A DNA stretch of 64,000 bases from Micrococcales bacterium (GTDB taxonomy: Bacteria; Actinomycetota; Actinomycetes; Actinomycetales; Cellulomonadaceae), in contig WQWY01000008.1 of the NCBI GenBank assembly GCA_009785115.1, forward strand, positions 44,741 to 108,740. Direction: 5' to 3'. This document shows positions 10,366 through 19,532 of this stretch, one piece after another. The translations under genes were made by a program, and so were the position numbers. Under the pieces are notes generated by a model. It was not told the origin of the DNA. It saw only the letters and a list, made by a program, of their open reading frames with translations, and did not search any database. Position 1 is the stretch's first letter. Every line of letters starts with the position of its first letter.

Positions 10366-10979
10366 CGCGGATGCTCCTCACCCGACGGGACCAGCCCACG
10401 CTCGGCCGCGTAGTCGTGCAACAGCTCACGGAGCTGGGCGCGGCCACGGTGAAGCCTCGACATCACCGTCCCGATCGGTGTGCCCATGATCTCCGCGATC
10501 TCCTTGTAGGCGAAGCCCTCCACGTCGGCCAGGTACACCGCCATGCGGAAGTCCTCGGGCAGCGCGGCGAGCGCGTCCTTGATGTCGGAGTCGGGCAGCC
10601 TGTCCAGCGCCTCGGCCTCAGCCGAGCGCAGCCCCTTCGAGGTGTGCGCCTCCGCCTGTGCCAGCTGCCAGTCCTCGACGTCCTCGGTGGCGGACTGCTG
10701 CGGCGCGCGCTGCTGCTTGCGGTAGGAGTTGATGTAGGCGTTGGTGAGGATCCGGTACAACCACGCCTTGAGGTTCGTCCCTGGGCGGTACTGGTGGAAC
10801 GCGGCGAGCGCCTTGGTGTACGTCTCCTGCACCAGGTCGTCGGCGTCGGCGGGGTTACGGGTCATCCGCAGCGCGGCGCCGTAGAGCTGGTCGAGGTAGA
10901 CCAGGGCCTCGGCCTCGAACCGCCGCACGAGGGCGGCGGCGTCCTCGTCCCCCGGTGCACGACGCGTCTCGTCGGTCAT
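10362..10979 (-). CDS. sigR: RNA polymerase sigma factor SigR/SigH (ECF, thiol-oxidative stress)
   Basis: A group 4 sigma factor. From the ATG at 10979 it is 205 residues, beginning MTDETRRAP. An in-frame ATG at 11048 would add 23 residues. Region 2 contains [13 protein letters not shown] and [15 protein letters not shown]. Region 4 contains [25 protein letters not shown] and [11 protein letters not shown]. It is encoded directly before its RsrA-like antagonist with a four-base overlap. The aroA-rsgA genes lie nearby, as they do around sigH in Mycobacterium. A promoter of SigR/SigH type lies just upstream of the longer start, suggesting autoregulation and two isoforms. The short form also has a TAGGCT box eight bases upstream. 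Confidence 0.93.
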   Translation of the reverse strand: MTDETRRAPGDEDAAALVRRFEAEALVYLDQLYGAALRMTRNPADADDLVQETYTKALAAFHQYRPGTNLKAWLYRILTNAYINSYRKQQRAPQQSATEDVEDWQLAQAEAHTSKGLRSAEAEALDRLPDSDIKDALAALPEDFRMAVYLADVEGFAYKEIAEIMGTPIGTVMSRLHRGRAQLRELLHDYAAERGLVPSGEEHPR

Positions 10980-10998
10980 GGGCCCCGAGCCTATCCGC

Positions 10999-11022
10999 CG
11001 CGGCTGCGGGACCGCAGCCGCG
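10999..11022 (-). promoter_or_regulatory. Strong hairpin inside the sigR 5' extension
   Basis: CGCGGCTGCGG-GA-CCGCAGCCGCG is a perfect 11-bp inverted repeat located between the two possible sigR starts (11048 and 10979), ending 20 bases before the shorter one. In a transcript begun at the upstream stress-type promoter it would fold right before the short-form start and could restrain that start. The effect is inferred; the inverted repeat is plain in the sequence. Confidence 0.5.
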
Positions 11023-11057
11023 ACAGACCGGTCGAGAACGCTCGTCATGTAGGGGAC

Positions 11058-11085
11058 AACGCCGCGTCAGGCCTGACGCATTCCC
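11058..11085 (-). promoter_or_regulatory. SigR/SigH-type autoregulatory promoter of sigR
   Basis: On the minus strand GGGAATG, 17 bases, CGTT matches the SigH/SigR promoter consensus (GGGAAYA, 16-17, CGTT), with one change at the last -35 base. The spacer contains a perfect 16-bp palindrome, GCGTCAGGCCTGACGC (11064-11079). The predicted start of transcription falls within about three bases of the ATG at 11048, so the long sigR isoform would be translated from an essentially leaderless mRNA. Confidence 0.75.
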
Positions 11086-11126
11086 CCCGACCCCACTACG
11101 GTGGGAAGAGACTCACAGGAGGAACC

Positions 11127-11633
11127 GTGCTGCTGCGCCGCATCGCCCGACCGCTGTTCGCCACCTGGTTCGTCGCCGAGGGCGTCGACGCGGTGAGAAG
11201 CCCCGCCGCGCACGTCGAGGCTGTCCGCGAGTCCGTGACGACCCTGGCCGCCCGGGTGCCCGTCGATCTCGAGGCCCTGGCCGGCCGCGCCAGCGACCAG
11301 CAGCTCACGCTCGCGGTGCGCGTGCACGGCGTGGCGATGGCGGTGGCCGGGCTCACCCTGGCGGCCGGGAAGGCCCCTCGCACGGCCGCGACGGTGCTGG
11401 CCCTGCTCACCGCCCCGATGCTGGTGCGCGCGGTGCCGCCGCCCCGCTCGGCCAAGGCGACCAAGGAGCAGAACCGTGCCCGCCGCGCCCGGGCGGTCCA
11501 GACGCTCACAGCCACCGGCGGGGCGCTGCTCGCGGCGGCCGACACCGAGGGTCGGCCGGGGGTGCGCTGGCGCGCCCAGGCGGCCCGGGCCGAGCGAGCC
11601 GCCCGGCAGGCTGCCGGACGCACGGACGCGTAA
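11127..11633 (+). CDS. DoxX-family membrane protein
   Basis: 168 residues from the GTG at 11127, preceded by AGGAGG with four bases of spacing. The N-terminus (LLRRIARPLFATWFV) and the repeated hydrophobic helices are typical of actinobacterial DoxX-like proteins, small four-helix membrane proteins implicated in redox and thiol stress. The C-terminal 40 residues are Ala/Arg-rich and cytoplasmic-looking. It is divergent from sigR across a 78-base gap holding the sigR promoter, so a link to thiol stress is reasonable but not shown. Confidence 0.75.
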   Translation: MLLRRIARPLFATWFVAEGVDAVRSPAAHVEAVRESVTTLAARVPVDLEALAGRASDQQLTLAVRVHGVAMAVAGLTLAAGKAPRTAATVLALLTAPMLVRAVPPPRSAKATKEQNRARRARAVQTLTATGGALLAAADTEGRPGVRWRAQAARAERAARQAAGRTDA

Positions 11634-11651
11634 CCGGTAGCCTGCGACCCC

Positions 11652-12935
11652 GTGACCCCGCATCCTGCCTGGCCGGCGCCGACGCCCACCGGTGCGCTGT
11701 CGGCGACGGTCGTCGTGCCCGGGTCGAAGTCGCTGTCCAACCGGTACCTGGTGCTCGCGGCCCTGGCCGACGGTCCGAGCCGTCTGCGCGGGGTGCTGAC
11801 CAGCCGAGACACCGCGCTCATGGCGGCCGCGCTGACCAGCCTCGGCGCCCGGGTCCGCACGGAGGGCACCGACTGGGTGGTCGAGCCGGGGCCGGTGCGC
11901 GGCAGCGTCCAGGTCGATGTCGGGCTGGCCGGCACGGTGATGCGCTTCTTGCCGACCATGGCCGCCATGGCTGACGGTCCGGTGCTCTTCGACGGCGACC
12001 CCGAGGCCTACGCCCGCCCCGTCGGCCCCCTGCTGGACGCCCTGCGCCAGCTGGGGGTCACCGTGGACGACCACCGGGCGGCGGGGTACCTCCCGTTCAC
12101 GGTGCACGGCCTGGGCGAGGTGCCCGGCGGGCGGGTCGACGTGGACGCGTCGGCCTCGAGCCAGTTCGTCTCGGGGCTGCTGCTGTCGGCCGCACGGTTC
12201 CGCGACGGCCTGACGCTGCGCCACACCGGCCCCACCCTGCCCTCGCTGCCGCACATCGAGATGACCGTGGCGACGCTGCGCGGGGCCGGGGTGACGGTCG
12301 ACGACTCCCGCCCCGAGATCTGGCAGGTCGGCCCGTCGGTGATCGCCGGGCGCGACGTGCACGTGGAGCCTGACCTGTCCAACGCCGCCCCGTTCCTGGC
12401 CGCCGCGCTGGCCGTGGGGGGCGAGGTGCGCGTGCCGGGCTGGCCGGGACGCACCACCCAGCCCGGCGCGATGCTGCCGGAGATCTTCACCGCCATGGGT
12501 GGGGACGTGCACCTGGACGGCGACGTGCTGACCGTGCGCGGCACCGGCCAGGTGCACGGCGTGGACCTGGACCTGCGCGCGGCCGGGGAGCTCGCCCCGA
12601 CCGTCGCGGCGCTCGCGGCGCTGGGCGACAGCCCGACCCGGCTGCGCGGCATCGCCCACCTGCGCGGCCACGAGACCGACCGTCTGACGGCACTGGCCAC
12701 CGAGCTGACGAGGGTCGGCTGCCAGGCCGAGCAGACCTCCGACGGCCTGGTCATCACACCGCGCCCGATGCGCGCGGCCCTGTGGCGCTCCTACGCCGAC
12801 CACCGCATGGCCACCGCGGGCGCCCTGGTGGGCCTGGTGGTGCCCGGCATCGAGGTGGAGGACGTCGCCACCACCGCCAAGACCCTGCCGGACTTCGTCG
12901 GGATGTGGACGGCGATGCTGGGAGACACCCCCTAG
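11652..12935 (+). CDS. aroA: 3-Phosphoshikimate 1-carboxyvinyltransferase (EPSP synthase)
   Basis: A 427-residue enzyme transferring the enolpyruvyl group from PEP to shikimate 3-phosphate, the sixth step of the shikimate pathway. PGSKSLSNRYLVLAAL carries the substrate-binding Lys-Ser-Arg set. GLAGTVMRFLP replaces the more common GNSGTxxR, as usual in actinobacteria. DHRMATAGALVGL is the C-terminal substrate loop. TAGCCT lies eight bases before the GTG start with no ribosome site, suggesting leaderless translation. rsgA follows with a one-base overlap. Confidence 0.97.
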   Translation: MTPHPAWPAPTPTGALSATVVVPGSKSLSNRYLVLAALADGPSRLRGVLTSRDTALMAAALTSLGARVRTEGTDWVVEPGPVRGSVQVDVGLAGTVMRFLPTMAAMADGPVLFDGDPEAYARPVGPLLDALRQLGVTVDDHRAAGYLPFTVHGLGEVPGGRVDVDASASSQFVSGLLLSAARFRDGLTLRHTGPTLPSLPHIEMTVATLRGAGVTVDDSRPEIWQVGPSVIAGRDVHVEPDLSNAAPFLAAALAVGGEVRVPGWPGRTTQPGAMLPEIFTAMGGDVHLDGDVLTVRGTGQVHGVDLDLRAAGELAPTVAALAALGDSPTRLRGIAHLRGHETDRLTALATELTRVGCQAEQTSDGLVITPRPMRAALWRSYADHRMATAGALVGLVVPGIEVEDVATTAKTLPDFVGMWTAMLGDTP

Positions 12936-13972
12936 TGCGGCGGCGCACGTACGACGAGCGGGACGTGCGCATCCGTCCCGGTCGTGGCTCGCGCCCCCGC
13001 ACCAAGCAGCGCCCGACGCACGCGGACGCCGCCACCGCGCTCGTCACCACGGTCGACCGTGGCCGCTACACCACGCTGCTCGACGGCCGGGTGGTGGTGG
13101 CGATGAAGGCCCGCGAGCTGGGCCGGTCGAGAGTCGTGCCCGGCGACGAGGTCGATCTCGTCGGTGACCTGTCCGGCAAGCCCGGGACGCTGGCCCGGAT
13201 CGTGCGGATCGCCCCACGGCGCACCGTGCTGCGCCGCACCGCCGACGACACCGACCCCACCGAGCGGGTCGTCGTCGCCAACGCCGACCAGCTGGTGATC
13301 GTCACCGCCCTGGCCGAGCCCGAGCCGCGCATCCGCATGATCGACCGGTGCGTGGTCGCGGCCTATGACGCCGGGATGGACGCCGTGCTCGCCCTCACCA
13401 AGGCCGACCTGGCCGACCCGACCCCCCTGAGCAGCCTCTACGCCGCCGCCGGGGTGAGGGTGGTCGTCACCAGCCTCGAACCCGGCCAGGAGATCGCTGG
13501 CCTGGACGCGCTGCGCGACACGCTGGACGGACAGGTCTCGGTGCTCGTCGGGCACTCCGGGGTCGGCAAGTCCACGCTGGTCAACGCCCTGGTGCCCCAC
13601 GCCCGCCGCGCGACCGGTGTGGTCAACGAGGTGACCGGCCGAGGCCGGCACACGTCCACCTCGGCGGTCGCCCTCCCTGTCACCGGCTGCGACGCGGAGA
13701 CCTGGGTGATCGACACCCCCGGGGTGCGCTCCTTCGGCCTGGCCCACGTGGATCCCGCCCACCTGCTGGCGGCTTTCACCGACCTGGCCGAGGTCGCCAC
13801 GGCGTCGTGCCCGCGCGGCTGTACTCATCTGGCCGACGCCCCCGACTGCGCCCTCGACGAGTGGGCCACCGCCCTCGACGTCGACGCACCCCAGCGCACC
13901 ACCCGGCAGGCCCGTCTCGACTCCCTGCGCCGCCTGCTCACCTCCCGCCTCGGCACCGACGACTCTGACTGA
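12935..13972 (+). CDS. rsgA: Ribosome small-subunit-dependent GTPase A
   Basis: 345 residues from the GTG that overlaps the aroA stop (TAGTG). RsgA helps late 30S maturation. It has an OB-fold N-terminal domain, then a circularly permuted GTPase core in the order G4 (TKADL), G1 (GHSGVGKST), G3 (DTPG), and a C-terminal zinc knuckle with CPRGCTH and a later Cys. All ligands are present. The aroA-rsgA pair near a SigH-type sigma factor is a known actinobacterial arrangement. Confidence 0.96.
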   Translation: MRRRTYDERDVRIRPGRGSRPRTKQRPTHADAATALVTTVDRGRYTTLLDGRVVVAMKARELGRSRVVPGDEVDLVGDLSGKPGTLARIVRIAPRRTVLRRTADDTDPTERVVVANADQLVIVTALAEPEPRIRMIDRCVVAAYDAGMDAVLALTKADLADPTPLSSLYAAAGVRVVVTSLEPGQEIAGLDALRDTLDGQVSVLVGHSGVGKSTLVNALVPHARRATGVVNEVTGRGRHTSTSAVALPVTGCDAETWVIDTPGVRSFGLAHVDPAHLLAAFTDLAEVATASCPRGCTHLADAPDCALDEWATALDVDAPQRTTRQARLDSLRRLLTSRLGTDDSD

Positions 13973-13990
13973 CCGCCGGAGCCTGACGGC

Positions 13991-16771
13991 TCACTCCTCG
14001 GTGCGGCCTCGCGGACCGGCCAACGCTGCCGAGGGCTGCAAGAGCGGCTTCCGCGGCCACGGCACCGCGCCGGCGGGGCCATCGGTTGCCACCGTCTCGG
14101 CCCGCGGCTGCAAGAGCGGCTGGCGTTGCCACGGCACCGCGTCGGCCGAGCCGTCGGCTGCTGCTCTCTCAGCCCGTGGCTGCAAGAGCGCCCTGCGTGA
14201 GGACGGGACCGCGTCGACGGGGCCTCCAGCAGCCGCCGTCTCGGCCCGCGGCTGCAAGAGGGCGTGGCGCGGCCACCGGATCGTGTCGGAGGAGCCGTCC
14301 GCGGCCCGCGGCTGCAAGAGCGGCTGGCGTTGCCACGGGACCGTATCTGGTCTGGCCGGCGAGACCGGAGGTTGCCCCGCCCCACCGACCGGACGCCCCA
14401 GCTGCCAGTCACGCACCTCGGGCATGTCTTCGAGGTTCTCCACGATGTGGTCGGCATGGCGTTCCAGCATCTGCTCGCAGTACTGGAACAGCTCGTGGCT
14501 GCCGGCGGGTTTGACGGCGGCGTTGTTGATGGCGTCCATGACGAGGTGGTAGCGGTCCACCTTGTTGCGCACCACCATGTCGAAGGGCGTGGTCGTCGTG
14601 CCCTGCTCGACGAAGCCGCGAGCGCGGAAGCGGTCGGCCTCGGGGCGGCCGTGGACCAGCTGGTGGATGGCGCCCGGGTACCCGTGGAAGGCGAACACCA
14701 CGTCCACGTCGTCGGTGAACGTGTCGGTGAAGTGCTTGGCGCTCATGCCGTGCGGGTGGTCCTTCGGCCGGTACAGCGTCATGAGGTCGACCACGTTGAC
14801 CACACGCACCTTGAGCTCGGGCAGACGCTGCTTGAGCAGCTCGGCGGCGGCCACCGTCTCCATGGTGACCACATCACCAGCACAGGCCAGCACGATGTCC
14901 GGCTTCTCGGCGCCGAGCCCGTCGGTGCCTGCCCACTCCCAGACGCCGTAGCCGCGCGTGCAGTGCTCGATGGCCTCGTCCATGCTCAGCCACTGGGGTT
15001 GCGGCTGCTTGTCCTGCACGATGAGGTTGATGTAGTCGCGCGAGCGGAAGCAGTGGTCAGCGACCTCGACCAGGCAGTTGGCGTCCGGTGGCAGGTAGAT
15101 GCGGCTGACGCCGCCGCGCATGTTGAGCACCACCTGCAGCAGCATCGGTGACTGGTGCGAGAAGCCGTTGTGGTCGTTGCGCCAGCAGGTCGAGCTCAGC
15201 AGGATGTTGGTGCTGGGAACCTTGGCACGCCACTCCAGCTGGCTGCCCTCTTCGAGCCACTTGGCCTGCTGCATCGTCATCGATGCGCTGACCATGGCGA
15301 ACGCCTCGTAGGTGGCGAACAGGCCGTGCCGGCCGGTCAAGGTATAGCCGTCGAGCCAGCCGTGGCAGCTGTGCTCGCTCAGCACCTCCATGACCCGCCC
15401 GTCTGGGCCCAGCGCCACGTCGATCACATCCGTCCGTTCCATGAACGCACGGTCGGACACCTCGAAGACGGCTTGCAGCCTGTTCGAGGCGGTCTCGTCC
15501 GGGCAGAACAGCCGGAAGGTGCTCGGGTTGCGGCGGTAGATCTCGCGCAGCATCTCGCCCAGCTGGCGCGTGGACTCGAGCCGCACGGTCGCCCGCGTCT
15601 CCGGTGCGACCTCCACGCCGAAGTCGCGGAAGTCGGGCAGGTCCAGGTCTTCGGTGAGCAGGCCGCCGTTGGCGTAGGGGCTGGCGCTCATCCGCTTGGT
15701 GCCCGCCGGGTTGTTCGACCTGACCAGCGCTGTCGGGGTGCCCTCGTGGCTGAACAGCTCGTCGATGCGGTAGGAGCGCATCCACTCCTCGAGCATCGCC
15801 AGGTGAGCCGGGTCTTCCTTGACCCCGGCCAGGGGCACCTGGTGGGCCCGCCACGTGCCCGCGACCACCTCGCCGTCGACCAGCGTGGGCCCCGTCCAGC
15901 CCTTGGGGGTGCGCAGCACGATCATCGGCCAGCGAGGCTGGCCGCCGGTGTACGCGTCTCCGGCGCGCGCCTGCTCCTGGATCTCCTGGATCTTCGTCCA
16001 GCAGTAGGCCAGCTCGGTGGCCATGCGCTCGTGCACCCAGGGCAGGTCGTCGCCCTCGACCCAGACAACCTCGTAGCCGTGGCCCTCGAACAGGGCGGTG
16101 ACCTCTGCCGGGTGCTTGCGGGCCAGCACCGTCGGGCTGGCGATCTTGGCGCCGTTGAGGTGCAGGATCGGCAGCACAGCCCCGTCGTGGCGCGGGTTGA
16201 GGTAGGTGATGCCCTTCCAGCTGCCCTCGAGCGGACCGGTCTCGGCCTCGCCGTCACCGACCACCGCGACCACCATGAGGTCGGGGTTGTCGAAGGCCGC
16301 ACCGAACGCGTGCGACAGGGCGTAGCCGAGCTCGCCGCCCTCGTGGATCGAGCCTGGTGTGGTGACTGCGGCGTGGCTGGGGATGCCACCCGGTGAGGAG
16401 AACTGGCGGAACAGCGAGCGCATCCCGTCCTCGTCCTGCGTGATGCGCGGGTAGACGTCGGTGTAGTGGCCCTCGAGATAGCTGGCCGCCACCAGGGCCG
16501 GGCCGCCGTGACCGGGGCCGGCGACGTAGAGGCAGTCTTGGCCGGTCTCGCGGATCAGCCGGTTGAGGTGCGCGTAGATGAACCCGAGCCCCGAGCTGGT
16601 GCCCCAGTGACCGAGCAGGCGCGGCTTGATGTCGTCCGCGGTCAGGGGGCGCCGCAGCAGCGGGTTCTCCTGCAGGTAGATCTGGCCGATAGTCAGATAG
16701 CTGCAAGCGCGCCACCAGGCGTCGATCTTCGCCATCTCGGTCTTGGTCAGGGCAGGGACGGAGATTGCCAT
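13991..16771 (-). CDS. xfp: Xylulose-5-phosphate/fructose-6-phosphate phosphoketolase with repeated C-terminal tail
   Basis: 926 residues from the ATG at 16771 (MAISVPALTK); a frame back to 16849 lacks the family pattern. It is a thiamine-diphosphate enzyme splitting xylulose 5-phosphate or fructose 6-phosphate with phosphate to acetyl phosphate. The signatures EGGELGYALSHAFG and GDGEAETGPLEGSWKG are present. The core ends about residue 790 (EVRDWQLG), where family members normally stop. Some 135 more residues follow, mostly five degenerate repeats centred on LLQPRA. The tail is Pro/Arg/Ala-rich and probably disordered. The gene is convergent with rsgA, 18 bases away. Confidence 0.95.
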   Translation of the reverse strand: MAISVPALTKTEMAKIDAWWRACSYLTIGQIYLQENPLLRRPLTADDIKPRLLGHWGTSSGLGFIYAHLNRLIRETGQDCLYVAGPGHGGPALVAASYLEGHYTDVYPRITQDEDGMRSLFRQFSSPGGIPSHAAVTTPGSIHEGGELGYALSHAFGAAFDNPDLMVVAVVGDGEAETGPLEGSWKGITYLNPRHDGAVLPILHLNGAKIASPTVLARKHPAEVTALFEGHGYEVVWVEGDDLPWVHERMATELAYCWTKIQEIQEQARAGDAYTGGQPRWPMIVLRTPKGWTGPTLVDGEVVAGTWRAHQVPLAGVKEDPAHLAMLEEWMRSYRIDELFSHEGTPTALVRSNNPAGTKRMSASPYANGGLLTEDLDLPDFRDFGVEVAPETRATVRLESTRQLGEMLREIYRRNPSTFRLFCPDETASNRLQAVFEVSDRAFMERTDVIDVALGPDGRVMEVLSEHSCHGWLDGYTLTGRHGLFATYEAFAMVSASMTMQQAKWLEEGSQLEWRAKVPSTNILLSSTCWRNDHNGFSHQSPMLLQVVLNMRGGVSRIYLPPDANCLVEVADHCFRSRDYINLIVQDKQPQPQWLSMDEAIEHCTRGYGVWEWAGTDGLGAEKPDIVLACAGDVVTMETVAAAELLKQRLPELKVRVVNVVDLMTLYRPKDHPHGMSAKHFTDTFTDDVDVVFAFHGYPGAIHQLVHGRPEADRFRARGFVEQGTTTTPFDMVVRNKVDRYHLVMDAINNAAVKPAGSHELFQYCEQMLERHADHIVENLEDMPEVRDWQLGRPVGGAGQPPVSPARPDTVPWQRQPLLQPRAADGSSDTIRWPRHALLQPRAETAAAGGPVDAVPSSRRALLQPRAERAAADGSADAVPWQRQPLLQPRAETVATDGPAGAVPWPRKPLLQPSAALAGPRGRTEE
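14021..14350 (-). repeat. Five tandem repeats encoding the phosphoketolase tail
   Basis: Five degenerate units, each coding for a block like AVPWxRxPLLQPRAE, with LLQPRA cores spaced 20, 24, 24 and 23 residues apart. At DNA level the conserved core is ggctgcaagag. The second and fifth units counted from the low-coordinate end are nearly identical, pointing to recent expansion or gene conversion. Confidence 0.85.
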
Positions 16772-16929
16772 GACTTCATGGTTGGGTTTCGCGCCCTCTC
16801 TCGCCTGTCGACCCACCCGAATGCCAGCCGTGCTCGATCTGGCGCCCATCGGTCACCCACCGTTTGGGACCAGCGGGGGTCTCCCAGGCGCTACCGTGGC
16901 CGCCAGGAGCCGGGTGAGGAGAACCAGGG

Positions 16930-17766
16930 ATGGCCACAGCACGCTACGACGACGACCTGCGTCTGGCGCACGTCGTCGCCGACCAGGTGGACGCGCTGAC
17001 CATGGAACGGTTCGGCGCTGCCGACCTGCGCGTGGAGTCCAAGCCGGACCTCACCCCGGTGACCGACGCCGACCGGGCCGCGGAGGCGAAGGTCCGCGAA
17101 CAGCTCTCTCGGGCCCGTCCGCGCGACGCGGTGCACGGCGAGGAGATGCCCGACACCGACGGCGGGGCGCGCCGGTGGGTGGTCGACCCGATCGACGGGA
17201 CGAAGAACTTCGTCCGTGGCGTGCCGGTGTGGGCCACGCTCCTGGCCTTGATGGACGGTCCCGAGGTGGTGCTCGGCGTGGTCAGCGCCCCGGCGCTGAA
17301 CCGGCGCTGGTGGGCCGCCCGGGGGTCGGGCGCGTGGACGGGCCGCTCGTTGTCCCAGGCCCGTCAGCTGCACGTCTCCCGTGTGAACAGCCTGGCCGCC
17401 GCGTCGTTGTCGTACTCCTCGCTGCACGGCTGGGAGGAGCAGGGCCGCCTCGACGGTTTCTTGGACCTGACCCGTCAGGTGTGGCGCACCCGCGCCTACG
17501 GCGACTTCTGGTCTCACGTCCTGGTCGCCGAGGGTGCGGTCGACGTCTCGTGCGAGCCCGAGCTGGCCCTGCACGACATGGCCGCCCTCGTCCCCATCGT
17601 CACCGAGGCCGGCGGCCGCTTCACCAGCGTCGACGGCAAGCCGGGCTGCTCAGGCACCTCGGGCGTCGCCACCAACGGCCTGCTGCACGAGGAGGTCCTG
17701 GCCGCGCTGGCCACCCCCGGCGCCCGCAAGACGTCCAGGCCAGCCGGTCCGGGGCCTGGTCGATGA
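16930..17766 (+). CDS. hisN: Histidinol-phosphatase, inositol-monophosphatase family
   Basis: 278 residues. Metal-dependent phosphatase with the family sites GEEM (about 75-78), DPIDGTKNF (about 93-101) and ALHDMAALVPIVTEAGG (about 215-231). The DGTKNFVRGVPVW stretch is characteristic of HisN of actinobacteria, which removes phosphate from histidinol phosphate. General inositol monophosphatase activity cannot be excluded from sequence alone. The ATG follows GGTGAGGAGAACCAGGG. It is divergent from xfp. Confidence 0.87.
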   Translation: MATARYDDDLRLAHVVADQVDALTMERFGAADLRVESKPDLTPVTDADRAAEAKVREQLSRARPRDAVHGEEMPDTDGGARRWVVDPIDGTKNFVRGVPVWATLLALMDGPEVVLGVVSAPALNRRWWAARGSGAWTGRSLSQARQLHVSRVNSLAAASLSYSSLHGWEEQGRLDGFLDLTRQVWRTRAYGDFWSHVLVAEGAVDVSCEPELALHDMAALVPIVTEAGGRFTSVDGKPGCSGTSGVATNGLLHEEVLAALATPGARKTSRPAGPGPGR

Positions 17767-17891
17767 CAGACCCCGCTCCAGCGCTCCGCGGTCGATGGTG
17801 ATCCCGACCTGCCGGTGAGACGCTTCGGCGCCCGGCGGACGAGTGTCACCGCCTCGTCGACGTGCGAGCACGTCACAGGCCGACCGGCAGG

Positions 17892-19532
17892 TCAGGCGAA
17901 GGTGAGGAAGCCGTCCGTCAGGAGGTGGCGGGCTGTGGGGAGCACCTCGGCAGCTGTGTCGGCCGCCGAGCGGTCCAGGAGAGCGGCCAGGGCGGCGATG
18001 ATCTGGGCGGCGGTCAGCTCGCCGTCGCAGGCACCGACGAAGCCCGCCACCGCCTGGCTGACCCGCACCGTGCGGCGGAACCCGCCACCCTGACGCAGCA
18101 GCACGACGCGCGGGTCGGGCTCCCCCGGCATCAGGTGGCGTTCCTCGGTGACGTCGGGGGCGACGACGAGACGGCTCGCCGCGAGTGCCGCGTCGCCCAG
18201 GCCGGTCAGCGTCTCGTGCGTGCGCAGCGCGGCGGCGACGGTCGGGCCGAGGGGGCCGTCCAGCGGGGTGGTGATCTCTTCCAGACGGCGCAGCGTCGGG
18301 GTGCCCGACGCTGGCCGACGCAGGGTGATGAGGCCCAGCCCGACCGCCTCGACGTCCCGGGCGGCGAGATCGGCCAGCCAGGCCCGGTAGGTCGCCTCCC
18401 AGCCGTCGGGGTCTCGGTCGCGGGTGGTGCCGCCGTCGCGCAGCCACATCTCGGCGTACTGGGCGGGGTCGACCAGGTCACGCTGCACCACCCAGCCGTC
18501 CAGCCCGGAACGGTCCAGCCACTCACCGACCCGCTCGTCCCAGCGCTGACCGGCGGGCACCTCCCAGTTGCCCAGCAGCTGGGCCACCCCGCCCGGGGCG
18601 AGCACGTCACCGACGCCGAGCACCAGGTCACGCACCAGCGCGTCACCGGTGCGCCCGCCGTCGCGATACTCGTAGACCGGCACCCCAGGGGCTCTCGGGG
18701 TGATGACGAACGGCGGGTTGGACACCACCAGGTCGAACCGCGCACCTGAGACCGGGCCCAGCAACGAGCCTTCCCGGAAGGTCACGGCCGTGCCGTTCAG
18801 CGCGGCGTTGAACGCGGCGAACCGCAGCGCCCGCGCGGAGACGTCGGTCGCGGTGACGACCCCACCCTGGCGGGCGGCGTGCACCGCCTGGACCCCGCAC
18901 CCCGTGCCGAGGTCCAGCACTCTCGTGGCGCACCCAGGCTCGGGGGGTGAGCGGAAGGTCGGTACGTCACCGGGCAGCCGTCCGACCGGGACCGTGGCGC
19001 GCAGCAGCGACAGCGACGCCTCACCGACGCCCAGCACGTGGTCAGCGGGCAGAGGCGCACCGGTGACCATCTCGGGCAGGTCGGAGGCGAACCACAGGTC
19101 GGTCTGACCGTCGGCGTCCCGCACCGCCTGCGGTTGCAGGTCGACCAGCGCTCGCACCGGGTCGTCAGCATCAGCACCAGACGTCTCGACCAGGCCCGCC
19201 GCCGCAGCCCGATCCACCCCGGTGCCGGGCAGCGCGGCCGCCAGCTCTCGACGCGAGACCGTCCGTCCGAGAAGGAAGCACCGGATCAACGTGGCGGTCA
19301 GGTCGTGCACATCGGCCAGCGCGACCAGCGCGGGGACAGGTTCGTCGCGGGCGAGCGCGGCCGCCGCTGTCGCGCCGAGCCGTTCTCTCAGCCCGGCGGC
19401 GGTGAACCCGGCGGCGGCGAGATCGGCCCGCAGGCTGACCGCCAGAGTGCCGTCGACGTCGACCGGCCCCGCACCGACCGACCCCACGCCAGCCCGGCTC
19501 GCTCCGGACTGGTTCATCCCGGCCTGGTTCAC
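17892..19532 (-). CDS. Class I SAM-dependent methyltransferase, HemK-like, 546 residues
   Basis: The central part (about 200-310) holds [12 protein letters not shown] (SAM-binding motif I) and the NPPF tetrad in [11 protein letters not shown], the signature of methyltransferases acting on amide or amino nitrogens (HemK/PrmC, RlmG and relatives). The N-terminal 170 residues and a C-terminal winged-helix-like part are specific to an actinobacterial family whose substrate is unknown to me. The GTG start overlaps the gltX stop by four bases, so it is translationally coupled to glutamyl-tRNA synthetase, making a translation-related substrate plausible. Confidence 0.8.
   Translation of the reverse strand: MNQAGMNQSGASRAGVGSVGAGPVDVDGTLAVSLRADLAAAGFTAAGLRERLGATAAAALARDEPVPALVALADVHDLTATLIRCFLLGRTVSRRELAAALPGTGVDRAAAAGLVETSGADADDPVRALVDLQPQAVRDADGQTDLWFASDLPEMVTGAPLPADHVLGVGEASLSLLRATVPVGRLPGDVPTFRSPPEPGCATRVLDLGTGCGVQAVHAARQGGVVTATDVSARALRFAAFNAALNGTAVTFREGSLLGPVSGARFDLVVSNPPFVITPRAPGVPVYEYRDGGRTGDALVRDLVLGVGDVLAPGGVAQLLGNWEVPAGQRWDERVGEWLDRSGLDGWVVQRDLVDPAQYAEMWLRDGGTTRDRDPDGWEATYRAWLADLAARDVEAVGLGLITLRRPASGTPTLRRLEEITTPLDGPLGPTVAAALRTHETLTGLGDAALAASRLVVAPDVTEERHLMPGEPDPRVVLLRQGGGFRRTVRVSQAVAGFVGACDGELTAAQIIAALAALLDRSAADTAAEVLPTARHLLTDGFLTFA

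Noticed and set aside
14021..14350. Regularly spaced repeats, considered as a CRISPR array
   Set aside because: The units are degenerate, spacers are not unique and the reading frame is kept across all units, so they are coding repeats of xfp.
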